Assembly (NCBI RefSeq): GCF_014639795.1
Contig: NZ_BMGC01000006.1
Location: 144,624-208,623, forward strand
Direction: 5' to 3'
Length of the DNA stretch: 64,000 nt
Origin: Gordonia jinhuaensis
GTDB taxonomy: Bacteria > Actinomycetota > Actinomycetes > Mycobacteriales > Mycobacteriaceae
This document shows, piece after piece, positions 16,231 to 24,347 of the stretch; the stretch's first letter is position 1; each line of letters begins with the position of its first letter. The notes beneath the pieces are model-generated. The model did no database searches and was not told where the DNA came from. It saw only the letters and a program-made list of their open reading frames with translations. Made by a program: the position numbers and the translations under genes.

Positions 16231-16809
16231 CTACTCCTCCGCCGATACAGCAGGGACCGATTCGCGCGGGACGGACACACACGAGGCCAGGAAAGCGCCG
16301 AGCATGCGCGAGGAATGCCGGTGGATCTCGAGGATGCGCGCACATCCGGGACACCGGGTCGTCTCACCGGCGCGTGCGGACACCCGGAAGATCTGCCGAC
16401 AGTGCGCGCAGTACATCCGCAGGTCGCCGGAGTCGACGGCGAAGGTCGACATCTCGGCCGGCAGGACCCCTCGGCGGGCGGCATACGCGGTGGCTGCGAG
16501 CACATCTGCCTGTCCGCCGGCGATGTGGATCCGCACGCCCACCACCGATGTGCCGAGCTCGGCATCGAAGGCTGCCAGCTCACCAGGGCTGTCGAGGCTG
16601 TCGAGTACGAGCAGCCGTACGGGCGCCACCGCCTCGGCCGTCCGGACCCACTGACCGACCACGTCGGCGACCCTCGGGTCCGAGCCCACCGACACCACGA
16701 GAAACGATGTGCCGCAACGATCGACCTCGCCGATCTCACCGCACATCCATTGCACACCGTCGGCATGTGCGTCCATCCACGACGTCGGTGGCCCACCGGC
16801 GGCGCTCAC
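16231..16809 (-). CDS. DmmA-like small subunit of the N-demethylase (copy 1)
   Basis: A 192-residue protein resembling the DmmA-type subunit of dimethylamine monooxygenase. The amino-terminal two thirds look like a Rossmann-type fold (SFLVVSVGSDP, RLLVLDSLDSP, GVRIHIAGG). The tail carries two CxxC pairs, Cys134/Cys137 in YCAHC and Cys153/Cys156 in RCPGC, likely binding zinc or iron. The GTG at 16809 was chosen because it overlaps the alpha-2 stop as GTGA, linking module 2 to module 1. Its biochemical role is not clear. Confidence 0.78.
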   Translation of the reverse strand: MSAAGGPPTSWMDAHADGVQWMCGEIGEVDRCGTSFLVVSVGSDPRVADVVGQWVRTAEAVAPVRLLVLDSLDSPGELAAFDAELGTSVVGVRIHIAGGQADVLAATAYAARRGVLPAEMSTFAVDSGDLRMYCAHCRQIFRVSARAGETTRCPGCARILEIHRHSSRMLGAFLASCVSVPRESVPAVSAEE

Positions 16810-17831
16810 GACTGACCCTCCGAGTGGTCTGCGGCAGCTGCGGATCCGTGATCGCGCAGCCACTGTGCAGCGCGGTCGCGATATTTGATGATGCCCTTGT
16901 ACTCGGCCATGTCGGCGGGCAATTCGGCGAACACCTGCGCCGCGCGCATACGCCATGATTCGACCTGCGCGAGTGCGGACAACGGCAGCATGTAGGTGCG
17001 GATGAGGAACATCACCGCGCCCGAATCAGGGAGTCGGATCAAGTGCTGCACCTCGACGCGCAGGTGGACCAACCGTGCGAAGTCGTCGTCGTCGACGGTG
17101 CAGATCGTGTCGCGGTCAGGCCCCCACTGCGGGTACAGCTCTGTCGACACATCCAGACGTCTGCCGATCGTCAGTGTCCAGTTGGTACGCCGATAGGGCT
17201 CGTGCGGTTGTAGACGCATGAGGAATTCGTGAGCCCGGGTGATCACACCGTCGGCCCGCACGCGGGGCACCGGTCCGTGGATCTCCAGGAAGCTCATACC
17301 CACGTCGAAACCGAAACTCCAATCGGCGGCGAAGGTGATCAGGCCGGCGTCGACGTAGAGCGACCCGGCACGCTGGTCGAGCAGCGCGATGTCCTCTTGC
17401 ACCTGACTGCCGATGTAGCGCAACGGTTCACAGCCGAGCGATGACTCGTCACCGTAGACGAAGTGCGCTCGGATCCCCAGCAGGTCGTTGCACCACACCC
17501 AGGATCCGTCGTGCTGCTCGGTCAGGCTCATCGACTGCGGATACGTGTCGGCGAGCTCACGCATCAGGGTGAACATCGCATCCCACGACGCCTGGACCAT
17601 ATGCCCGAGTACCGCATGCCGGGTGGGGTCGGCGGCGAGAACAGCCTCCCGCGTGGCGAGTTCGTGGCGGTACTCGCTGTCGATGTCGACCACCGCGCCA
17701 CCCCATCCGCCGGCCGCGGTCGCGACCACGGTTCTCGCCGGCTCCACGTTGGTGCTGTAGCGGTAGGTGTCCTCGGGGAAGGGAAAGGGGAACCCGGACA
17801 ACAGATCCGGGTCGGTGACCGATGAGGTCAT
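16806..17831 (-). CDS. Heme-dependent oxidative N-demethylase, alpha subunit (copy 2)
   Basis: A 341-residue HODM alpha (DUF3445) protein, the paralogue of the alpha gene at 14150-15208. Shared blocks are YSTNVEPAR, DPTRH, CNDLLG, FGFDVGMSFLEIHGPVPR, YRRTNWTL and QHLIRLPDSGAVMFLIRT. Flanking regions differ greatly, which suggests a different substrate or a heteromeric assembly with copy 1. Its ATG overlaps the upstream reductase stop as ATGA, and its stop overlaps the next small-subunit GTG. Confidence 0.86.
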   Translation of the reverse strand: MTSSVTDPDLLSGFPFPFPEDTYRYSTNVEPARTVVATAAGGWGGAVVDIDSEYRHELATREAVLAADPTRHAVLGHMVQASWDAMFTLMRELADTYPQSMSLTEQHDGSWVWCNDLLGIRAHFVYGDESSLGCEPLRYIGSQVQEDIALLDQRAGSLYVDAGLITFAADWSFGFDVGMSFLEIHGPVPRVRADGVITRAHEFLMRLQPHEPYRRTNWTLTIGRRLDVSTELYPQWGPDRDTICTVDDDDFARLVHLRVEVQHLIRLPDSGAVMFLIRTYMLPLSALAQVESWRMRAAQVFAELPADMAEYKGIIKYRDRAAQWLRDHGSAAAADHSEGQS

Positions 17832-18886
17832 CGGGGAACCTCCAATGTCGTGTCACAGGCGGCGCGAGACACACACGGCATGATCACCGCGCCTGAGTTC
17901 TTGTCCTCGTCACTGAGATAGAGATCGCGGTGGGTGGGTACACCGGCGGACACCGGGGTCACACATTCACCGCACACACCCTGGCGACATCGGTTGCGGA
18001 TCGCGATGCCGTTGCGCTCCAGGGCCTCGAGCATCGATGTGCCCGACGGAACGTCGATGGTGCGCTGCGACTCGCGCAGATGCACCCGAAACGGCTCACC
18101 GGCGTCGAGCGCATCGATACCGAAGCGCTCGACGTGCACTCGTGATGCAGGCCAGTAGGCAGCGGACGCGGCCGCGTGCACCCGGTCGATCATCCCGGCC
18201 GGACCGCAGGCATAGAGATGTGTGCCGAACGGTTGGCGGGCGAGTTCGACATCGAGTGCGGCACAGAACTCCTCACGCGAGGTGAACACCGCGAGGTCGC
18301 CGCCGGCCAGTTCGGTCATCTCGTCGAGGTGCGCGCCGACACCTGGCCGGTGTGTGTAGAACACGCGGACCTCGCGGTTCCACCGCCGTGCGGAACGCAG
18401 ATGAGACAGGATCGGCGTGACACCGATACCGCCCGCGATCAGCACGTGACGTCGCGCCCTCGCCACCGGAGCGAATGCGCTGCGTGGCAGGCTGACTGTC
18501 ACGGTGTCACCGGGGCCCAGCATGTCGTGGATCCAGCGGGAACCGCCGTGGCCACCGTCCACCCGCAGCACCGAGATGCGGTACTCCGACGGGGCGATCC
18601 CGTCGCCGGTCAGGCTGTAGGCGTTACTACGCCCGCCGGCATCGATCACGACATGACTGCCGGGAACGAACCCGGGTAGTCGCCGACCGTCGTCGGCCGC
18701 CAGTGTCAGACTCCGGATCGTGGGCACCGAATCGTCGATGACCCTCACCCGCAACATCATCGGCGAATTGGTCGGCTCGTCGCGGCGATCGGTCGTCGCC
18801 GATGCCGCAGCTGCGTCCGGAACCGGAGAGACCTCCGGTGCCGACCTGCTGTGTGTCGTAGGGTCCGAGTCGACCGTCGCACTCAC
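17828..18886 (-). CDS. N-demethylase reductase subunit, FMN and 2Fe-2S (copy 2)
   Basis: A 352-residue paralogue of the copy 1 reductase. A 40-residue Ser/Thr/Pro/Ala-rich leader precedes the FMN domain (NAYSL), the nucleotide domain (AGGIGVTPIL, ACGPAGMI) and the ferredoxin domain with Cys300, Cys305, Cys308 and Cys338 (Cx4CxxCx29C). Overlaps of four bases on both sides (ATGA) tie it to the small subunit before it and alpha-2 after it. The long disordered leader could be an over-extended start, but the ATGA overlap favours it. Confidence 0.89.
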   Translation of the reverse strand: MSATVDSDPTTHSRSAPEVSPVPDAAAASATTDRRDEPTNSPMMLRVRVIDDSVPTIRSLTLAADDGRRLPGFVPGSHVVIDAGGRSNAYSLTGDGIAPSEYRISVLRVDGGHGGSRWIHDMLGPGDTVTVSLPRSAFAPVARARRHVLIAGGIGVTPILSHLRSARRWNREVRVFYTHRPGVGAHLDEMTELAGGDLAVFTSREEFCAALDVELARQPFGTHLYACGPAGMIDRVHAAASAAYWPASRVHVERFGIDALDAGEPFRVHLRESQRTIDVPSGTSMLEALERNGIAIRNRCRQGVCGECVTPVSAGVPTHRDLYLSDEDKNSGAVIMPCVSRAACDTTLEVPR

Positions 18887-19509
18887 GATGGGACCCCCGA
18901 ATCAGATCGGACCGGATGTTGTCCGCTTCGCTCGGCGTCGATCATGTAGCCCAGGTGGAATCCTGTTCGACGCGAGACATGGTGGTAGACAACCACCTCA
19001 CGCCCGCAGCCCGCACATGTGATGACCTCGCCGATGCGCGCGCGGGCCGCTGTCACGGCGCGGCAGTGCGCGCAGAACACGGTGACGGTGCCCCAGTCCA
19101 CCGCGATCACCGAGACCTCGTCGTCTTCGGCGCCATCGGCGATGGCACGGGCGCGCAGGAGCAGGCAGTCCGACGCCGAGCCGGCGATGGTGATGCGCAC
19201 TCCCACCGACGCTGCCCGTAGGTGCCCGGACATCGCGGCCGCGGCCCGCTCGGCCGGTGTGGTATCGAGCTGGCCGCCCCCCGCACGGTCGTTGTCCGTG
19301 ACGAGGATGCGTGTAGTGGGAATAGCACCGCCGCGAGAGCCTATCTGCGACAGCACTTCTGCGGCAGCCGGACCGACACCGACCAGGAGATGCTCGGATG
19401 CGGTGTCCTCACGCCCGGCGAGGTGGGCGGGGTCGGAGTCCGGCCGGGTGGTGCCGGACAGATCCGACACCGCCCACGCCGGCACACTGGAATAGCGCAG
19501 CTGATCCAT
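18883..19509 (-). CDS. DmmA-like small subunit of the N-demethylase (copy 2)
   Basis: A 208-residue paralogue of the copy 1 small subunit. It has the same ending: Cys146/Cys149 in FCAHC, Cys165/Cys168 in TCAGC, then a histidine-rich turn and SRRTGFHLG, where copy 1 has SSRMLGAFL. The central GVRITIAGSASD matches GVRIHIAGGQAD of copy 1. The ATG at 19509 lies 11 bases after the cupin stop and fits the conserved length; the longer open frame upstream overlaps the cupin gene and was rejected. Confidence 0.76.
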   Translation of the reverse strand: MDQLRYSSVPAWAVSDLSGTTRPDSDPAHLAGREDTASEHLLVGVGPAAAEVLSQIGSRGGAIPTTRILVTDNDRAGGGQLDTTPAERAAAAMSGHLRAASVGVRITIAGSASDCLLLRARAIADGAEDDEVSVIAVDWGTVTVFCAHCRAVTAARARIGEVITCAGCGREVVVYHHVSRRTGFHLGYMIDAERSGQHPVRSDSGVPS

Positions 19510-19520
19510 TACCGCGACGC

Positions 19521-19901
19521 TCAGAGCAGGTCGGCGTTGCGATGCCCGACGTAGAACGCGAGCGCGTGATCGGGTGTGCTGAAGTAGATCCTCGACCCCT
19601 TGGGAAAGAAGATCGCGTCGTTGGCCTTGGCGACCATCTGCTGGCCGGTCTCCCTGTTCTCCAGCAGGAATTCGCCGGAGAGCACGACCTTCATCTCGTC
19701 GTATTCGTACTCGTAGCACAGGGGTTCATCGGTGGCGTGCAGCTCGAAGTACCCGCTGCACATCTCGCTGCCGTCAGGATTCTCGTAGACATCCCCGATG
19801 AAACCCTTTGTTCCCGGGTACAGCTCCTGCGGCATCGCGGGCAGCGTGCGCCAGGCGTCTGCGGTCACCCGGAACGGCGTGAGCGTGGCCGAATTGTCCA
19901 T
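19521..19901 (-). CDS. EutQ-like cupin protein, first gene of the demethylase operon
   Basis: A 126-residue single-domain cupin resembling ethanolamine-utilisation EutQ proteins (CYEYEYDEMKVVLSGEFLLE, AKANDAIFFPKGSRIYF). The metal-binding histidines usual in cupins are mostly replaced by Tyr and Glu, as in EutQ-like proteins. It is the promoter-proximal gene, 11 bases ahead of small subunit 2, so it probably serves the pathway. An amine sensor, assembly factor or small enzyme are all possible; I cannot choose. Confidence 0.7.
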   Translation of the reverse strand: MDNSATLTPFRVTADAWRTLPAMPQELYPGTKGFIGDVYENPDGSEMCSGYFELHATDEPLCYEYEYDEMKVVLSGEFLLENRETGQQMVAKANDAIFFPKGSRIYFSTPDHALAFYVGHRNADLL

Positions 19902-20044
19902 GTCGTCATCCCTCTCGATTGTGAATCACCGCGTGAGACGGTGTCATCCACCATGAAACCCAGGGGATATTGCAACCGTGTGACAGATGAGTTGAATGTA
20001 GGGACTCATTGGTTCACAACAGTTAACGCAGTCGTTCACATTCG

Positions 20045-20088
20045 AGTCGCTACGCGTTCCAGTCGCTTACGCGTTCCAGTCGCTTACG
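20045..20088. repeat. 2.5 tandem copies of a 17-base repeat at the DUF2235 gene end
   Basis: GCGTTCCAGTCGCTTAC occurs perfectly at 20054-20070 and 20071-20087. A partial, one-base-shorter copy precedes them. The second copy overlaps the last codon and stop of the DUF2235 gene, and the array lies about 145 bases upstream of the cupin start. It may be a slippage product or a regulator array for the demethylase operon. Confidence 0.65.
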
Positions 20089-21346
20089 GGTGATCGGTGT
20101 GCAATGGCGTGAGGACTGTTCTCCACGGCAGCGTGACCGGCTCGCCGATGAGACCTGCGGGTGTGTCGGCGTGGGTCTTGGCCCATTCGCACAGGTTGCG
20201 CGCGCCGGCGGCCGGATCGAGTCCGTCGGCCAGACGGCTCAACGCCGGACCGCTCACCCCGACGCGGGTGTCGCCCCGCTCCTCCACCACGCGCCACCCG
20301 TGGCGGAACCGCGCGTGAGCGGCGCCTCCCACCTGCAACCGTGCCGCACACGCCGACACCGCGTTGGCGATGCGGTAGCCCCATCGCAACGACGTGTGGG
20401 CGCAGGGGTCGAGATCGACGGCGCAGACGCGTAACAACGCCGGGTCGAAGTCCAGGCCGGCATCGCCGGCCTGAGTGACCATCCAGGCCAGGGTCGCATC
20501 GGCCAGACCCGACTCGGCGTAGCCGCCACCCACGTCGCTGTGCACACCCTCGAACCAGATCTGCTTGACGTCCTGGCCCACAGCCGGCGCGCCCGACCAG
20601 ATCGCCGGAGCGAACGCCCGCCGACGTTCGTGCAACGCCAACGCATGGCGCGCGGTGCGCACGTGATCACCGAGGGCGACGTTGTGGAAGCGGTACCGCT
20701 TACTGGTGATCCCCGGGACCCCCAGCGCCCCGACGGTGTCGAAGACGCCGAGGAACCGAATCGGGACTGTGCCGGGAAAACACTGGGTCCGGTAGTCCGC
20801 GAGGCGACGTGCGTACTCCGCGGTCGGCGGTGCGTCGCACGGACGCCCCCGGTACAGCTCGATCGCCTCCGGCAGATGATCCCGCGCCATCCCCAGCGGC
20901 GTGAGCAGCCCGATCGACCGGATCATCCCGACCAGGCTGCGCGCCGTGTACGCACCGCGGCTGAAGCCGAACACGTGGATCTCGTCGCCGGGTTGCCAGT
21001 TGAGCGCGAGGAACCGGTAGGCGGCCAGCAGGTCGGCGTCGAGTCCCTTCCCGGTCGCCCCGCCGACCAGTCGATCCATCCACGTCGCACCGGTTCCCAC
21101 GCCCGGCGAGTAGAACACCACCTGCGGCGCGCCGTCGTCGGCGGTGGTCCGGATCGACCTGGCGATCTTCTCGATGTTGGACACGTGCCGGTCCGACGAC
21201 GTCTTCCACGTACCGTCACAGCACACGACGACACGCTTACGTTGTGCGCGCAGGTCGAACTCAGTGGTCGTGACGTCGCGATGGTGGGGTTCAGAGGCGT
21301 GGGGGTCAGACGGGCCGGGGTCGGCGGGACGCTGGTCGACAGACAT
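20084..21346 (-). CDS. DUF2235 alpha/beta hydrolase
   Basis: A 420-residue DUF2235 protein, the family that includes Tle1-type phospholipases but also many uncharacterised hydrolases. The nucleophile elbow GFSRGAYTAR, a candidate acid in FDTVGALG and a candidate histidine in GVHSDVGGGY make a complete Ser-Asp-His set. VVVCCDGTWK and SPGVGTG are family blocks. No signal peptide and no secretion genes are nearby. It is upstream of, and in the same direction as, the cupin-demethylase operon, separated by 182 bases. Substrate unknown. Confidence 0.82.
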   Translation of the reverse strand: MSVDQRPADPGPSDPHASEPHHRDVTTTEFDLRAQRKRVVVCCDGTWKTSSDRHVSNIEKIARSIRTTADDGAPQVVFYSPGVGTGATWMDRLVGGATGKGLDADLLAAYRFLALNWQPGDEIHVFGFSRGAYTARSLVGMIRSIGLLTPLGMARDHLPEAIELYRGRPCDAPPTAEYARRLADYRTQCFPGTVPIRFLGVFDTVGALGVPGITSKRYRFHNVALGDHVRTARHALALHERRRAFAPAIWSGAPAVGQDVKQIWFEGVHSDVGGGYAESGLADATLAWMVTQAGDAGLDFDPALLRVCAVDLDPCAHTSLRWGYRIANAVSACAARLQVGGAAHARFRHGWRVVEERGDTRVGVSGPALSRLADGLDPAAGARNLCEWAKTHADTPAGLIGEPVTLPWRTVLTPLHTDHP

Positions 21347-21441
21347 GAGGTGGGCCTCCCGAGGTCGGTGATGTGGTCCCCCCAGGTGACCAGCTCACGC
21401 GGTCGAGCACATGCGTAGTCGGCTACTCGATTCCGCACCAC

Positions 21442-24066
21442 TCATCCCGGTGCCCCCTGCAACATGGTCGCGAGCTCGGCCCGATCGGACAGGTCGAGTT
21501 TCGTGCAGGCCCGGTAGATGTGGCCTTCCACTGTGCGCACCGAGACGGTCAACCGATCGGCGATCTGCTTGTTCGACAGACCCGCGGCGACCAATGTCGC
21601 GATCTCACGTTCGCGCGTGGTCAGCGGCAGCGGCTGCGCGGCGAGGGTCAACGCGGGCGTGCGGGCACCGCCGCACCGTGCGGCCAGGCGGATCGCCGCG
21701 GCCGACGACGTCGCCGCGGCGGTTCGCCGACCGGCGCGGTCATGTGCCATGGCAGCCGCCGCGGCGGCGTCGGCGGCCGACAGCAGCGCACCGACGCGCT
21801 CGAATTGACGAGCGCAGGAGTCGAGTTCAGCACCGTCATCGGCAGCCAGTGCGAGCGCATGACGCAAGTAGATGTCCACGAGTTCCCCGTCGACACGACC
21901 GGCGATCTCACTCAGCCGGTCAGCGACCCCGTGGTCGCCGCAGCGCGCCGCGAAATGCAGGGCCTCGGCCTCGATGGCCGTCTGACCCGATGCGGCCGCG
22001 AATCGGGCGGCGTCGCGGGCACGCTGAGCCGCCTCACCGACGAGTCCGTGGGCCGCGGCCAACCAGGCCTTGCTGATGCGCAACTGCGGCTCGTACACCG
22101 CCACGTGACGCCCCGATCTCCGGATCGCATCGGTGAGCGCCGACTCGGCCTCCTCGACGCGTCCGAGTCCCGAGTAGGCCTCCACCAGCGCGATGCGGGC
22201 GGGAAATCCCCACGAGCTCGCACTCTCGGAGTCGAAGGCGGCCAACGCCTGCTCACACCGCACCGCGGCATCGTCGAGCAGACCTTGTGCAAGATCGACG
22301 ATGCCGGTGAGCACGCATGACATTCCCCAGGCCAGATACTGTCCCGCAGAGGAGAACTCGCGAAAATCATTCGCCGCGCGACGGGCGTCGTCCATACGCC
22401 CGGAGAGGGTCAGCCCCAGGATCTGACCGGTGCCCGCCGGATAGCGCAGCAGGCCGTCTGTGTGTGCGACCACTTCGTCCATCCGGGCCGCGACCTCGGC
22501 GACCTCATTGCCGTGACCACTGACCGCCAGGCTCAACCCCCCGCCCAGACAGGCGAATCCCACCGCCCAGGGGTTGGCGGTCGGATCGTCGAGGACGGTT
22601 CGCGCGTTGGTGATCGCCTCGTCGATCTCATTCTCGAAGAGTTTGACCGCGGCGGTGATCCCGGCCACCGTGAGGCGACCAGCCGGGGACTTCACCCGCG
22701 AATCCAGCAGCGCCAGTGCCTCGTCGGCGCGTTCGGACTCCCCCATCGCCCACAACAGATTGGAGATCCGGGTGACCGCCCACCACACCAGTTCGGCGCC
22801 GTCGATGTCGGCGACGTCGAACTCGGCCAGCGTGCGTTCGGACTCCGCGGCGTCACCGGCGTACAACTGTGCGCGGGCCAGCACCGCGGCGGCGGGGAAG
22901 CCGGCGCCCGCCGACAGGGCCGCGGTCGCGAACTGTGCACCGAGCGGGACCTTGGCCAACGAGATCGCGTCGTTGGCTGCAGCGGTCAACAGTCCCTTGT
23001 CGACCGTCTCGTCGCTGTCGAGCGCGAGCTGGGCGAGTCGGATGCGGTCGGCTGCGGTCGAGAGCGCGCCGTGGCGCATCGCCTTCACCAGCTCACCGCG
23101 CAGCCGACGCGAGGCGGTGACACCGAGGCGACGCCGGACGACATCGCCGAACAGCGGATGGGTGTAGCGCACCGCGAGGCGATCACTCTCACGCGAGACG
23201 CGGATGAGGCCCCGGGTCTCGGCCTCGTCGACGGCATCCTCACCGGCCAGATCAGCCAGGACGTCGAGATCGAGGGGTTCGCAGAAGGTCAGCAACCGCA
23301 GCACCCGTTTGACGTCGCCGTCGAGCTGTTCGATCCGGCCCTCCAGCAGCGAGGCGAGCTCGGAGGTGACCTCCGCGCGTCCGCGCAACTGCCAGACACC
23401 ACGGACCTGCTTGAGCGTCTCCGATTCCAGCGCCCCGTCCACGAGGTGGTGGAGGTACAGGGCGTTACCGCCCGATGCGCGCCACATCAGATCGGCGGAC
23501 AGGCCCTCCAGCCGACCACCCAGTGCGCTCTCGATGTACTCCACGCTCTGCTCCCGGGTGAACGGCTGCAGGTCGATGCGGTGCAGATGTCCGTCCTTCC
23601 ACAGCGAGATCACCGCATCGGGCACCGCCTCACCGTCGCGAACAGTGGCGATGATGTGCGCCGAGCGGTCGATGGCGAGGTGATGGAGGAACGTCGCCGA
23701 CATCTCGTCGAGCAGGTGGGCATCGTCGACCCCGATCACCAGGTTGCCGTCGGCGAGCAGGGATTCGCGCGCCGCAGCCATGTAACTCACCGGATCGCTG
23801 GACGTCCGCGAGCCCACCAGGTGCGCGAACACACCCAGCGGAATGCTGCGAGCAGACTCGGTTCCGGCCACCCAGCGCACGTTGCCGCCCACAGATGAGG
23901 TGGCCTGACGGGCCAGGGTGGTCTTCCCGACACCTGCCGAGCCGGTGAGGACCACGCCGCATTCACCGCTCGTCGACGTGAGAGCAGTCGTGATGGTGTC
24001 GTATTCGAGGCCGCGCGTAATCATCGGCCACAGGCGTGCCATATCTGGGATTTTACTGGGAATCAT
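21442..24066 (-). CDS. Large LuxR-family (LAL-type) ATPase regulator
   Basis: An 874-residue regulator. An amino-terminal AAA/STAND ATPase has Walker A GSAGVGKTT at 42-50 and Walker B-like LVIGVDDAHLL. A long helical TPR-like middle follows, and a carboxy-terminal LuxR helix-turn-helix ends the protein (LTTREREIATLVAAGLSNKQIADRL..VRTVEGHIYR). Such proteins sense a ligand through ATP-dependent assembly. A start at 24042 (MARLWP) is also possible; neither start has a clear ribosome binding site. The target genes are unknown; the DUF2235 gene immediately downstream is one candidate. Confidence 0.85.
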   Translation of the reverse strand: MIPSKIPDMARLWPMITRGLEYDTITTALTSTSGECGVVLTGSAGVGKTTLARQATSSVGGNVRWVAGTESARSIPLGVFAHLVGSRTSSDPVSYMAAARESLLADGNLVIGVDDAHLLDEMSATFLHHLAIDRSAHIIATVRDGEAVPDAVISLWKDGHLHRIDLQPFTREQSVEYIESALGGRLEGLSADLMWRASGGNALYLHHLVDGALESETLKQVRGVWQLRGRAEVTSELASLLEGRIEQLDGDVKRVLRLLTFCEPLDLDVLADLAGEDAVDEAETRGLIRVSRESDRLAVRYTHPLFGDVVRRRLGVTASRRLRGELVKAMRHGALSTAADRIRLAQLALDSDETVDKGLLTAAANDAISLAKVPLGAQFATAALSAGAGFPAAAVLARAQLYAGDAAESERTLAEFDVADIDGAELVWWAVTRISNLLWAMGESERADEALALLDSRVKSPAGRLTVAGITAAVKLFENEIDEAITNARTVLDDPTANPWAVGFACLGGGLSLAVSGHGNEVAEVAARMDEVVAHTDGLLRYPAGTGQILGLTLSGRMDDARRAANDFREFSSAGQYLAWGMSCVLTGIVDLAQGLLDDAAVRCEQALAAFDSESASSWGFPARIALVEAYSGLGRVEEAESALTDAIRRSGRHVAVYEPQLRISKAWLAAAHGLVGEAAQRARDAARFAAASGQTAIEAEALHFAARCGDHGVADRLSEIAGRVDGELVDIYLRHALALAADDGAELDSCARQFERVGALLSAADAAAAAAMAHDRAGRRTAAATSSAAAIRLAARCGGARTPALTLAAQPLPLTTREREIATLVAAGLSNKQIADRLTVSVRTVEGHIYRACTKLDLSDRAELATMLQGAPG

Positions 24067-24347
24067 CCCGATGGGAACATTGAATTATCAGCCAACGGGA
24101 ATTGACGCGCACACCGCCGGCACCGATGCGATTGGCTGGTGAATATCACCGACCACTCGTTCCCGACGCCGCTGACCTGTGGATATCGTTCATGTGTCCC
24201 ATTGATGTGAATCATCGTGCGCAGCAATATGTCCCAACGCGTGAAATCCATTCTTTGACGAATGGTTTACCTATTTGGGAGAACCTGGGAATCGCGTTTG
24301 ATCGCGGGGGTTGATATTTCGTTCGCACAAATAGTGAAGGACTGAGG
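24067..24347. other. AT-richer intergenic region upstream of the LuxR-family gene
   Basis: This stretch, between the dinF stop and the regulator start, is visibly richer in A and T than its neighbours. It holds a direct repeat of TGGGACAYAT on the minus strand (near 24192-24201 and 24227-24236). It probably contains the promoter of the LuxR-family gene. Short open frames in it show no family features. Confidence 0.5.

Noticed and set aside
19926..19936. TCAC-CGC-GTGA short inverted repeat upstream of the cupin
   Set aside because: Four-base arms are expected by chance in this region; not strong enough for an operator call.
24063..24251. 62-residue open frame upstream of the LuxR-family gene
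   Set aside because: No homology-like features and it overlaps the probable promoter; its composition is that of AT-richer non-coding DNA.
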